Source: Clostridia bacterium (GTDB lineage Bacteria > Bacillota > Clostridia > Oscillospirales > Acutalibacteraceae). From it: DNA of 64,000 nucleotides. The stretch's first letter is position 1; each line of letters starts with the position of its first letter. Positions 23,868 through 33,236 of this stretch are shown here, one piece after another. Under the pieces are notes generated by a model that saw only the letters and a program-made list of their open reading frames with translations, searched no databases and was not told the DNA's origin. A program made the translations under genes and the position numbers. The stretch spans positions 21,563 through 85,562 of the forward strand of contig JAGAMK010000004.1 of assembly GCA_017624735.1 (NCBI GenBank), read 5' to 3'.

Positions 23868-26078
23868 ATGGAAATACAATATGTAATAATTAACTTTATT
23901 ATCCTTCTTACAATCCTTGTTGTTGCGGGCAGAAAAACCGTAAAGCGTATCTTTGGTGACCGTCTTGAAAAAATCAATAAAGAACTTGATGAGGCTGAAG
24001 AACTTGAAAAGATGGAAATTCCTGTTTTCGAGCCTTATGTTGAAGACGAAACTGATGATAGAATCAGCGAAGATATTGCCAAGGCACAGGCTGTTGTAGA
24101 AGAAAAAATCAATTCAATAAAAGCATTCGGTGAGAGAGAATATAATGAAATTCATCGTACAATGATAGAGAATGCACGAAAAGAACTTTTCTCTGTTATG
24201 AAGGAAAATGTCGTTAAACTTTTCTCTTATGAAAAGTATTCAGAGGAAATCAAGGCACTCGATGGACAGGTTTTAGATGCAATCCTTTCACAAATCGGTC
24301 TTACTAGTGGCGATATGGCATATCTTAAACACCATGATGTGCTTTATGTTACTCTTACATCGGCATTCCCACTTGAAAAAGAATTGGTTGATAAAGTAGA
24401 TGAAGCAACAAAAAAACTTCTTGAATCAGTTAATGGTAAAACATCTCTCTGGGTTCTTGAAGATAGTTCTCTTATCGGCGGTCTTAAACTTCGTATCGGT
24501 GATACTGTTTATGACGGTACAGTAAGTGAAGAACTTTATCAATTTGAAAAAAATATGAACCATGAGCCCATCATGGATGACGATACAGTTGGTCTCCTTA
24601 TTCAGGAATTCACTCAAAAAGCTGAAGAATTCAGACCACAGATTCATAAGTATCAGTTAGGTCGTGTTATGACCGTTTCTGACGGTATCTGTTGGATGGA
24701 TGGTCTTGCAGATATTATGTACGGCGAGGTTGTCGAGTTTGAGTGTGGAGAAAGAGGTATGGTTCTTGACATTCAGCAAAACCGTATCGGTTGCGTTATC
24801 TTCGGTGAGTTTGAACACATTGAAGCAGGTAGCCGTGTAAGACGTGTGGGCAGAATTGCTTCCGTTCCGGTAGGTGAATGTCTTTTAGGCAGAGTTGTTG
24901 ATGCTCTTGGTAATCCTATTGATGCTATGGGCTATCTTCCTTATGAGAAAAGCAGACCTATTGAGTTCAAAGCACCTGCAATTCTTGACCGTGCACCTGT
25001 TAATTCACCAATGCATACAGGTATCAAGGCTATTGATGCTCTTGTGCCTATTGGTAAGGGACAAAGAGAACTTATTATCGGTGACAGACAGACAGGTAAA
25101 ACAGCTATTGCAGTTGATACAATCATCAACCAAAAAGGTAAAAATACAATCTGCATTTATGTTGCAATCGGTCAAAAGGAAACTCTTGTTGCCGAGATAA
25201 AAGAAAAATTGCAGTCAAAGGGTGCTATGGAATACACAACAATTATTGCTGTTCCTGCATCATCTTCCGCAGCGCTTCAGTATATTGCTCCGTTCTCGGG
25301 TTCTGCAATGGCAGAGTACTTTATGTATGAGGGCAAAGATGTTCTCATAGTCTTTGATGACCTTTCAAAGCATGCTGTTGCTTATCGTGAATTGTCACTT
25401 CTTCTTCATCGTCCTTCAGGACGTGAAGCATATCCAGGTGATATTTTCTATCTTCATTCAAGACTTCTTGAAAGAGCAGCTCACCTTTCTGACGACCTTG
25501 GTGGTGGCTCAATTACAGCACTTCCGATTATTGAAACTCTCGCAGGCGATATTTCTGCATATATTCCAACAAACGTTATTTCTATTACTGACGGACAGAT
25601 TTTCCTTGATGCAGAATTGTTCAACGAAGGTCAGCGTCCTGCAGTAAACGTGGGACTTTCAGTTTCCCGTGTTGGTGGTGCAGCTCAGAGTCCTGTTATG
25701 AAAAAGGTTTCATCAAGCCTTCGTACAAGACTTGCTCAATACAGAGAACTTGCTGAATTTATGCAGTTTGGTTCCGATGTTGACGATGCAACAAAGGCAA
25801 CTCTTGAAGCAGGAAAACGTCTTACAGAGGCTCTCAAGCAAGGCAGATTTTTACCAATTGCCGACGAAATGCAGACTATTCTCATTTTTGCTGTCAGTGA
25901 AGGCTATGCAAAGAATGTGGATGTTCAGGATATGGAAAGGTTTGAAAAGGAACTTTATAGTTTCTTTGAAACTGAGAAGGCTTCACTTGCTCTTAAGGTG
26001 AAGACTGCAAGAAAATTGGACGACACACTCAGAGAAGAATTGAATAGTGCTCTCGTTGAATTTGTTGAGAGGTTTTAA
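23868..26078 (+). CDS. atpA: Fused ATP synthase subunit: b-like stalk + delta C-terminal domain + alpha
   Basis: A single uninterrupted 736-residue frame. Residues 1-24 hold a membrane helix (INFIILLTILVVAG), and 25-150 are a charged helical stalk like subunit b. Residues 155-229 match the C-terminal domain of delta/OSCP: VTLTSAFPLEKELVDKV, then SLIGGLKLRIGDTVYDG and VSEELYQFEKN. From about residue 230 a complete alpha subunit follows: GRVMTVSDGICWMDGL, Walker A GDRQTGKT near 405, VSRVGGAAQ with the conserved Arg, and AQYRELAEFMQFGSDVD. No free delta gene exists in the operon. No convincing ribosome site lies before Met230, so separate alpha from an internal start is not evident. F1 has three alphas but normally one delta, which makes the stoichiometry a puzzle. 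Confidence 0.93.
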   Translation: MEIQYVIINFIILLTILVVAGRKTVKRIFGDRLEKINKELDEAEELEKMEIPVFEPYVEDETDDRISEDIAKAQAVVEEKINSIKAFGEREYNEIHRTMIENARKELFSVMKENVVKLFSYEKYSEEIKALDGQVLDAILSQIGLTSGDMAYLKHHDVLYVTLTSAFPLEKELVDKVDEATKKLLESVNGKTSLWVLEDSSLIGGLKLRIGDTVYDGTVSEELYQFEKNMNHEPIMDDDTVGLLIQEFTQKAEEFRPQIHKYQLGRVMTVSDGICWMDGLADIMYGEVVEFECGERGMVLDIQQNRIGCVIFGEFEHIEAGSRVRRVGRIASVPVGECLLGRVVDALGNPIDAMGYLPYEKSRPIEFKAPAILDRAPVNSPMHTGIKAIDALVPIGKGQRELIIGDRQTGKTAIAVDTIINQKGKNTICIYVAIGQKETLVAEIKEKLQSKGAMEYTTIIAVPASSSAALQYIAPFSGSAMAEYFMYEGKDVLIVFDDLSKHAVAYRELSLLLHRPSGREAYPGDIFYLHSRLLERAAHLSDDLGGGSITALPIIETLAGDISAYIPTNVISITDGQIFLDAELFNEGQRPAVNVGLSVSRVGGAAQSPVMKKVSSSLRTRLAQYRELAEFMQFGSDVDDATKATLEAGKRLTEALKQGRFLPIADEMQTILIFAVSEGYAKNVDVQDMERFEKELYSFFETEKASLALKVKTARKLDDTLREELNSALVEFVERF

Positions 26079-26080
26079 TT

Positions 26081-26917
26081 ATGCCTACCATACAAAATCT
26101 TAAAAAGAAGCTTCAGGTAATTCATTCAACACGAAAAATTACTCAGGCTATGAAAACTGCATCTACGGTTAAGTTTTCGAAGATGGCTACACTTTATTCT
26201 GATTATGAAAAGTATGAAGAACAGTGTAATCGTCTATACCAGACTTATCGTAAGGATTTTAATTCCATTTTATCCCTTAAAAATCCCGATGCGCCTGTTT
26301 TATACATTCTCCTTTCTTCAAATAGGGGAATGTGTGGAAGTTTTAATACAGAATTGTTCTCGTTTTTTGAGAACGTTGTTCGTAAACAGAAAAAAACTCC
26401 TGCTGTGATTTGTTGTGGTAAAAAAGGAAAGGATTTCCTTGATAATAAGAAGATTTCTTATATCGATGCTTATGTCTTTGAAGATAAACCGGCATATTCA
26501 GATGCCTGTGAGCTTTTTGAACAAATAAAGGAACTTATACAAAACGGGGATGTCTCTGCCGTTAAAATGGTATATCCCCGATATACTAATATGATGAAAC
26601 AAACACCTGTGTGCAGTGATTTGTTTGTTTTTGACGAAGGAATGTCAGAGGGTGAGGAACCTCTGTTTGTTCCTGACAGAGAGGCGGTTATACTCAATAC
26701 TGCCGAAAAAATATTTGTTTCAATTCTCTATAAAAAGATACTTGAAACAGCTTTAGGTGCCCAGGCGGCGACCCTTACAACAATGCGTAGTGCCTATGAT
26801 ACTGCTTGTGAATACAGTGCACAACTTGAAACACAGATTAACCGTAAGCGTCAAAGTCAGGTTACTGCCGACGTTATTGAGATTTCGTCGGAATACTCAA
26901 TGAAAGAGGAGGAATAA
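26081..26917 (+). CDS. atpG: ATP synthase F1 subunit gamma
   Basis: A 278-residue central-stalk subunit. Conserved ends are present: IHSTRKITQAMKTASTVKFSK near the N-terminus and ETALGAQAATLTTMRSAYDT near residue 222, followed by RKRQSQVTADVIEISS. The SSNRGMCGSFN segment near 79 is the family's SDRGLCG-like motif. Normal length, with no insertion or deletion. It lies 2 bases after the fused gene and 3 bases before atpD. Confidence 0.96.
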   Translation: MPTIQNLKKKLQVIHSTRKITQAMKTASTVKFSKMATLYSDYEKYEEQCNRLYQTYRKDFNSILSLKNPDAPVLYILLSSNRGMCGSFNTELFSFFENVVRKQKKTPAVICCGKKGKDFLDNKKISYIDAYVFEDKPAYSDACELFEQIKELIQNGDVSAVKMVYPRYTNMMKQTPVCSDLFVFDEGMSEGEEPLFVPDREAVILNTAEKIFVSILYKKILETALGAQAATLTTMRSAYDTACEYSAQLETQINRKRQSQVTADVIEISSEYSMKEEE

Positions 26918-28321
<1,404 letters not shown>

Positions 28322-28326
28322 TATAT

Positions 28327-28608
28327 ATGAAGGATATTCTGACTGTAAAGTTTTTTACTGTTGACCGTCAGATTCCTGCTGTGGAATGTGACAGTGTCCG
28401 TATCCCCGTTGCAGACAGTTCAAAGGGTGAGTTTTCAGGCTCATACGGAATAAAAAAAGGCCATGCAAGAGCAGTTTTCGCTCTAAAATCCGGCACAGTA
28501 ATTGTTGCCAAAGACGGAAAAACAGTCCTCACGGCTAACATTTCCGACGGATTTGCAATAGTCGAAAATAACGAAATCAACATAACAGTTGATAGAATAG
28601 AAGAATAA
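28327..28608 (+). CDS. atpC: ATP synthase F1 subunit epsilon, N-terminal domain only
   Basis: A 93-residue epsilon subunit, against about 130-140 in most bacteria. The beta-sandwich domain is recognisable (LTVKFFTVDRQIPAVECDSVRIPV, then GSYGIKKGHARAVFALKSG, and ISDGFAIVENNEINIT). The C-terminal two-helix domain, which inhibits ATP hydrolysis in other species, is absent; the stop is followed within 6 bases by a terminator stem, so no displaced second half exists. The start is ATG at 28327; GTG at 28318 is in frame, but GGGTGA (28316-28321) favours the ATG. Confidence 0.88.
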   Translation: MKDILTVKFFTVDRQIPAVECDSVRIPVADSSKGEFSGSYGIKKGHARAVFALKSGTVIVAKDGKTVLTANISDGFAIVENNEINITVDRIEE

Positions 28609-28613
28609 AAATT

Positions 28614-28640
28614 AAACCGAGGCTATAAACCTCGGTTTTT
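28614..28640 (+). terminator. Terminator of the ATP synthase operon
   Basis: A 9-bp stem AAACCGAGG/CCTCGGTTT with a 7-nt loop and T-run; it also faces the convergent HTH gene. Confidence 0.88.
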
Positions 28641-28647
28641 GCATTAA

Positions 28648-29925
28648 TTAAGGATTTGCGCAAACATATACATAATGCTCGTCAAAATCTTCATATTCTT
28701 TATCATCGCCATTGTCTTTTGCACCAAGAATGTTGTCTACATAATTTTCAACCAACCATAGGTATTCTCTGCCTTCATCATCCTCGAACAGTTGAACTTT
28801 ATTGCCTTGCATAGATTGGTCCCATTTTGAAAGACCGTCCGTTCTGGAGTCTTCCCAGATTGTAGCACCAAACATTGTTGTGGGATAGGCGTCTTCAGGC
28901 AATTCTTCTATTCTGATATAAACATCGTCTTTGTAGGTTATTGATGAATAATCCGAAGCAACTAAATATGGCTTTTCGGTTGATACAAAAAGTATGGAGA
29001 AAACAAAAACATCCAATATTAACCAAAGCAATAAGCCTCCAATTGTAACAAGGCAAAAACCAAAACAACCGATTTTTTTACCATTGTTTCGTTTTTCTGT
29101 CTTTGCTTTGTGCATTTCGGCATTCAGAATGTTTTTCTTTAAGACATGGGGTTTGCATAAATGCTTGAAATACATGCCTCTCAAAGGGTATGCAAGAAAC
29201 ATTGTAATGAAGTCCAATCCCAAATCGGATTGTAAGCCTAATTTTTTGTATTTTTTAATTATTTCTTTGCTGTTCTTTCCTTTTGCATTTAGCAATTCAA
29301 CTTGTATGCTGTCATTACAAATGATTTTAGGATACATAATCTGAAAATCCTGCATTATCCAAGTTTTGTCGCCTAAGTCAAATCCGTCATGTTCAACCGT
29401 AATCAGCGAATCAGGAGATATATTAGAAATTTTATATGTACAATCCACCTGCAAAATTAAATTCATCAGCTCGGTTGTTGCCTTTTTAAAAAACTTAAAC
29501 TTTATTTTCTCTTTTAAGTTTGTGGCACCAGCATCTAATTCTTCAAAAATATCATCAGTTAAAATCTCACCGGTAATTCTAACTATAATTGAATTTGTTG
29601 CATCGTTTATTTCAATCCATTTGCTTTCATCAGCCATTATTGAATGTAACTGTCCGTCAACATCAATCTGCATTACATAATAAAAATTATTTGTTATACA
29701 AACTCTTTTAATTCCGTCTTTACTAGCAGAAAAAATGTCCTCAACAGTTGTATCCAGTGCAACTGCAAGTTTTTCAAAGGTTTCAATTCTCGGAAAAGCT
29801 TGACCGTTTTCCCATTTGGATATTGATTTGTCAGAAACATCTAATTGTTTAGCGAGTTCGGTTTGAGTAAGATTTTTTTCTTCACGCAACTTGCAAATGT
29901 AATTTCCAAATTTGTACATGTTCAT
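28648..29925 (-). CDS. XRE-family HTH protein with membrane helix and outer domain
   Basis: About 425 residues. Residues 1-65 are an XRE helix-turn-helix (KLREEKNLTQTELAKQLDVS, SISKWENGQAFP). A soluble middle region of about 200 residues of unknown family follows. Residues about 285-315 form a hydrophobic segment (GGLLLWLILDVFVFSILFVS), and the last 110 residues are acidic and probably outside the cell. This is the layout of a one-component membrane regulator, DNA-binding domain inside and sensor outside. The start is ATG at 29925 with AGAGGTG 6 bases upstream; a GTG at 29934 overlaps that site. Target genes are unknown. Confidence 0.78.
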   Translation of the reverse strand: MNMYKFGNYICKLREEKNLTQTELAKQLDVSDKSISKWENGQAFPRIETFEKLAVALDTTVEDIFSASKDGIKRVCITNNFYYVMQIDVDGQLHSIMADESKWIEINDATNSIIVRITGEILTDDIFEELDAGATNLKEKIKFKFFKKATTELMNLILQVDCTYKISNISPDSLITVEHDGFDLGDKTWIMQDFQIMYPKIICNDSIQVELLNAKGKNSKEIIKKYKKLGLQSDLGLDFITMFLAYPLRGMYFKHLCKPHVLKKNILNAEMHKAKTEKRNNGKKIGCFGFCLVTIGGLLLWLILDVFVFSILFVSTEKPYLVASDYSSITYKDDVYIRIEELPEDAYPTTMFGATIWEDSRTDGLSKWDQSMQGNKVQLFEDDEGREYLWLVENYVDNILGAKDNGDDKEYEDFDEHYVYVCANP

Positions 29926-30003
29926 GCTTTTCACCTCTGTATTTATTGTACTTGTTTTTCAGATTTTTGCAATAAAATAAGGGTAGAATTTAATTAGAAA
30001 TTA

Positions 30004-30034
30004 AAAATCCCAAGGTTAAATACCTTGGGATTTT
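30004..30034. terminator. Terminator downstream of the first GPH transporter gene
   Basis: A perfect 13-bp stem (30004-30016 with 30022-30034), AAAATCCCAAGGT and its complement, loop of 5. It is symmetric and lies 17 bases beyond the stop of the minus-strand transporter gene. Confidence 0.85.
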
Positions 30035-30050
30035 GCTTGATACATAAATA

Positions 30051-31481
30051 TTAGTATTTTTTAGAAAGGAGTTTTTCAGCTTCGGCTTTTGTGATTGTAC
30101 CTCTGTTACAGTCAGCCATAATTTGAACGTCCTTGTCATTAAGACGATAGAAATACCAAATTACACAAGCGATTGCAAGACCAAAAATTGGGAAAATATT
30201 ATATGCAAACCAAATTCCATCAAAAGCAGATGCAGGCTGTTGTGCAATAGCATTAATCTTTTCAAGTGCAGCAAAATCAGCGGCATTGTCAAATGAAATA
30301 AAGCCAAAAAGACCAACAATAGCAAGCCAAGCTGAGCCCGAGATAGCAGCCGCAAGTTTAACAGCGAAAGTCTGGATAGCAAAAGTGATACCCTTTGCCT
30401 CTGTACCTGTTGTATATTGACCATATTCAGCACAGTCAGGAGTGAATGTAAATGCAAGGATACCGATAACCGCAAGAGGGATTGAACGGAGCATGTAGGT
30501 AATTGTAAAGAATAAGAAGCTTTCTTTTGTGAAAAGAATTGGGAAAGAAAGTACAAGTGCTGCAATAGCTGAAATCTTGAAAACAAGAGCCTTGTCATAC
30601 TTTCTGATGATTTTAGGAACAAGCAATGCCATAATAAGCTGAGGAGCAGCCGCAACCGTACCTGTTATAAGTGATGCAAGTGAATTCTTGTAGATATAAT
30701 ATGCGAAAATCTGGTGCATTGAGTTATATGTCTGTGCACCTGAAAAGAAGAGATATCCAAGGTAATATATAAGAAGATATTTGTTGCTTACAACATATTT
30801 CACCATTCTTTTAACAGTGAATTGTTCTTCATCTGTAGTTTTATATCTTTCTTTGCCCACAAAAATGAGAGGTAACATTGTTGCAATAGCAACTACAGCA
30901 ATTATAACACTTGCAATACCGTAACTTACACCCACATCTTCACTTACAAGAGCAGGAACAATAACAGATGCAAGGGCAACACCGATACCTGCTGTAAGTC
31001 CCTTGACAGAGAGGATTGAATTTCTTTCTTCTATATTGTTCGACATTGCGGTAACAAGACCAAAGGCAGGAACGTCACAAAGAGTGTATGCGGTATCCCA
31101 AATAATATAAGCAAGAGCGAACCATAAAACCTGAACGGACTCTTTAGAATCAGTTGGAATGAAGAAAAGTGCAATAGTAGATAATGGAGTAATAATACAA
31201 GCGGCTTTGAGCCATGGTATATATTTCTTTCCACTTTTGAACTTAACCTTATCAAAAATAACGCCGAAAATAGCATCATTGATTGCATCCCACAACTTAA
31301 CGATACCCATAACGATTGAACATGTAATTGGGTCAATCATAAAAGCAACGAAAGTAGGCAAAAAGCTTGCTACCATAGTATAAATCATATTCTGTCCAAA
31401 GAAATATGAATAATAACTTGCTCTTTCAGATTTAGTTGTCTGCCACAAAGGATTCTGTGGCTTGGTCTGTGTTTTACTCAT
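30051..31481 (-). CDS. GPH-family sugar:cation symporter (MFS)
   Basis: A 476-residue protein with about 12 membrane helices of the glycoside-pentoside-hexuronide family. The signature region GIVKLWDAINDAIFGVIFDKV followed by GKKYIPWL near residue 60 is typical of MelB-like transporters. The start is ATG at 31481 with AAAGGAG 9 bases upstream. It has its own promoter and terminator, and lies downstream of a DUF4434 gene on the same strand. The substrate is unknown; a glycoside or uronide is likely from the family. Confidence 0.85.
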   Translation of the reverse strand: MSKTQTKPQNPLWQTTKSERASYYSYFFGQNMIYTMVASFLPTFVAFMIDPITCSIVMGIVKLWDAINDAIFGVIFDKVKFKSGKKYIPWLKAACIITPLSTIALFFIPTDSKESVQVLWFALAYIIWDTAYTLCDVPAFGLVTAMSNNIEERNSILSVKGLTAGIGVALASVIVPALVSEDVGVSYGIASVIIAVVAIATMLPLIFVGKERYKTTDEEQFTVKRMVKYVVSNKYLLIYYLGYLFFSGAQTYNSMHQIFAYYIYKNSLASLITGTVAAAPQLIMALLVPKIIRKYDKALVFKISAIAALVLSFPILFTKESFLFFTITYMLRSIPLAVIGILAFTFTPDCAEYGQYTTGTEAKGITFAIQTFAVKLAAAISGSAWLAIVGLFGFISFDNAADFAALEKINAIAQQPASAFDGIWFAYNIFPIFGLAIACVIWYFYRLNDKDVQIMADCNRGTITKAEAEKLLSKKY

Positions 31482-31513
31482 AAGAATTTCTCCTTTTTCA
31501 TACTGTAATGAAT

Positions 31514-31542
31514 AGTATAACATAAATATAATATGATTTCAA
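31514..31542 (-). promoter_or_regulatory. Promoter of the GPH transporter gene
   Basis: On the minus strand: TTGAAA (31542-31537), 17-nt spacer, TATACT (31519-31514). Confidence 0.7.
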
Positions 31543-31555
31543 CAATTCCGATTAT

Positions 31556-31590
31556 AAGAAATCCGTAATCACTACAATTACGGATTTCTT
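31556..31590 (-). terminator. Terminator after the DUF4434 gene
   Basis: A perfect 14-bp stem (31556-31569 with 31577-31590), AAGAAATCCGTAAT and complement, with a 7-nt loop. Confidence 0.85.
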
Positions 31591-31599
31591 TCTATTAAT

Positions 31600-32952
31600 T
31601 CAGTTTATTGTTATCTTACCTGTACTGTTTCCAGCTGCGTCAACGGTTTCAATTGTATATACACTGTTTGTGCTTCCTGCTTCATCAATAAAATAGTTTT
31701 CTTCGTTTCCGTAGTATTTATCAATTCTTGCAAGGAATTTGCCGTCTTTTTCAAGTCGGTAGTAAGCAATACCAAAATTGTCAACTGCTTCATCCCAAGA
31801 AAGCTCAACACCATTTTCACTCTGTACCTTCTTTAAGTTTTGAGGATTTTCCGGTGCTTCACTTTCAAGCACATAACCATTTTCAATATAATCAAAATAT
31901 GTATTGATAAATGCAGGATTTACAAGTGAAGGGCTGTAATAGTGATTGTATGAGAATGTAATAATGTTTTCTGCATATTTTGAAGCAATTTCCATTTGAT
32001 ATACAAAGTGGTCAAGAGTTGCAGTTACATTGGATGTATGCTCTGTAATTTTTGGAGAAAGTAATCCACCAAGGCTTTCACTTGTGATTGCACCGTCAAA
32101 GTTTTCGCAGTTAGCCCAAAGCTTCACATCAGCCTTGCAGGTATCTATTGCTGCCTTATACATCTTCCAAGTCGTTTCAAGGTTTTCTTCCCTTACCCAT
32201 TTTGCACCAACTGCATCTTGTGGAGCAAAAATGTCGCCATCACGGAAATTAACCTTGTTGAAAAATTTCACATAACTACTGAGAGAAGTAACTGCCCCCG
32301 CTGACAGATATTCCGAATAGAAAGGGCTCATAAGAAATAGTTTTGTTGCATCAACATCGTTAATTCTGTCAATTACATGGTTTATACCATCTATAATTCC
32401 GTCAAAGGTGAGTTGACAAAGAAGACCGTTACTGATTTCCGGGGTAAAATACCAACCATAAAGGGTGTCTTTATACCCTTCACCGTATTTATTATAAATA
32501 TCCTCTATCATATCACCGGCAACTCGGCAAACATCCAAGTATTGTGAGCTACCTGCTTCGTTCCAGAAATCATCAAACATTGAAAGACCAACAAACACCT
32601 TGATTCCTGCATCCTGACAATGCTTCAGTGCAGGCTCAAGACAATCGCCCCCAAAGGTTGCATCTTTTAAGGCTTCAACATCAGTGTCGTAATAAACATT
32701 CCAATTACCACCATTAGCTGAATAGCCTTTATCTGCAAGACATTGAAGAATAAGATATTCAATTCCTGCTTTCTCCATATTTTCTATTTCTTCTGCCCAT
32801 CTTTCATCATCCCACACACATGTCATCCAAGACTGAATAAAAGTGCCCGTGAATTCGGGCTTGCACTTTGGTTGCTCAGGCTGACTCACCAAAGGGAGTA
32901 TGGACATAATGAATGCAAGAATGGCAGAAATCATTTTGACGAATGTAAACAT
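31600..32952 (-). CDS. Secreted DUF4434-type (glycosidase-like TIM barrel) protein with FN3-like end
   Basis: A 450-residue protein with an N-terminal hydrophobic signal (MFTFVKMISAILAFIMSILP). The DUF4434 opening GTFIQSWMTCVWDDERWAEE near residue 37 and AGIEYLILQC are characteristic of this family, which is predicted to be a glycoside-hydrolase-like barrel. Later segments fit barrel strands: GIKVFVGLSMFDDFW, LYGWYFTPEIS, VKLWANCENFDG. Residues about 365-450 resemble a fibronectin type III-like module (GVELSWDEAVDNFGIAYYRL). The catalytic residues and substrate are not known. A good ribosome site (AAAAGGAG) lies between it and tRNA-Ala, whose 3' end is only 28 bases upstream. Confidence 0.75.
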   Translation of the reverse strand: MFTFVKMISAILAFIMSILPLVSQPEQPKCKPEFTGTFIQSWMTCVWDDERWAEEIENMEKAGIEYLILQCLADKGYSANGGNWNVYYDTDVEALKDATFGGDCLEPALKHCQDAGIKVFVGLSMFDDFWNEAGSSQYLDVCRVAGDMIEDIYNKYGEGYKDTLYGWYFTPEISNGLLCQLTFDGIIDGINHVIDRINDVDATKLFLMSPFYSEYLSAGAVTSLSSYVKFFNKVNFRDGDIFAPQDAVGAKWVREENLETTWKMYKAAIDTCKADVKLWANCENFDGAITSESLGGLLSPKITEHTSNVTATLDHFVYQMEIASKYAENIITFSYNHYYSPSLVNPAFINTYFDYIENGYVLESEAPENPQNLKKVQSENGVELSWDEAVDNFGIAYYRLEKDGKFLARIDKYYGNEENYFIDEAGSTNSVYTIETVDAAGNSTGKITIN

Positions 32953-32980
32953 AACTTTATTTCTCCTTTTTAGGATTTAA

Positions 32981-33057
32981 TGGTGGAGACGGTGGGGCTC
33001 GAACCCATGACCTTTTGACTGCCAGTCAAACGCTCTCCCAAGCTGAGCTACGCCCCC
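32981..33057 (-). tRNA. tRNA-Ala (anticodon GGC)
   Basis: On the minus strand the gene folds as a full cloverleaf: acceptor GGGGGCG/CGTCTCC with the G3-U70 pair that marks alanine tRNAs, D-arm AGCTCAGCTTGGGAGAGC, anticodon stem TTTGA/TCAAA around loop CTGGCAG (anticodon GGC), T-loop GGTTCGAGCC. CCA is encoded. Confidence 0.97.
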
Positions 33058-33069
33058 ATATCTATATTT

Positions 33070-33098
33070 ATTTTATCATAATAACTTATTGTTTTCAA
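33070..33098 (-). promoter_or_regulatory. Promoter of tRNA-Ala
   Basis: On the minus strand: TTGAAA (33098-33093), 17-nt spacer, TAAAAT (33075-33070), 12 bases upstream of the tRNA 5' end. Confidence 0.65.
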
Positions 33099-33196
33099 AT
33101 TCTTTGTTTTGTTGCTTATCTCCAATATTTTACATGGTGTTTTGTGGTATCTGCCTAATTTCGGGCTATCGTATAGAAAAGTGTAATTCTTTATGC

Positions 33197-33202
33197 TATA
33201 AT
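33197..33202 (+). promoter_or_regulatory. Extended -10 for the alpha/beta hydrolase gene
   Basis: TGCTATAAT (33194-33202) gives an extended -10 element; the -35 is poor (TAGAAA). Confidence 0.5.
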
Positions 33203-33236
33203 GTGAAGACAAATTGATGTTTTAAAGGTGATTTTT

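Noticed and set aside
24540-24600. Internal translation start giving a free alpha subunit from the fused ATP synthase gene
   Set aside because: ATG codons at 24555 and 24573 are in a plausible place, but neither has a Shine-Dalgarno; kept only as an experimental question.
28609-28650. Displaced C-terminal half of epsilon after a frameshift
   Set aside because: The terminator stem begins 5 bases after the stop and no helical coding sequence follows in any frame.
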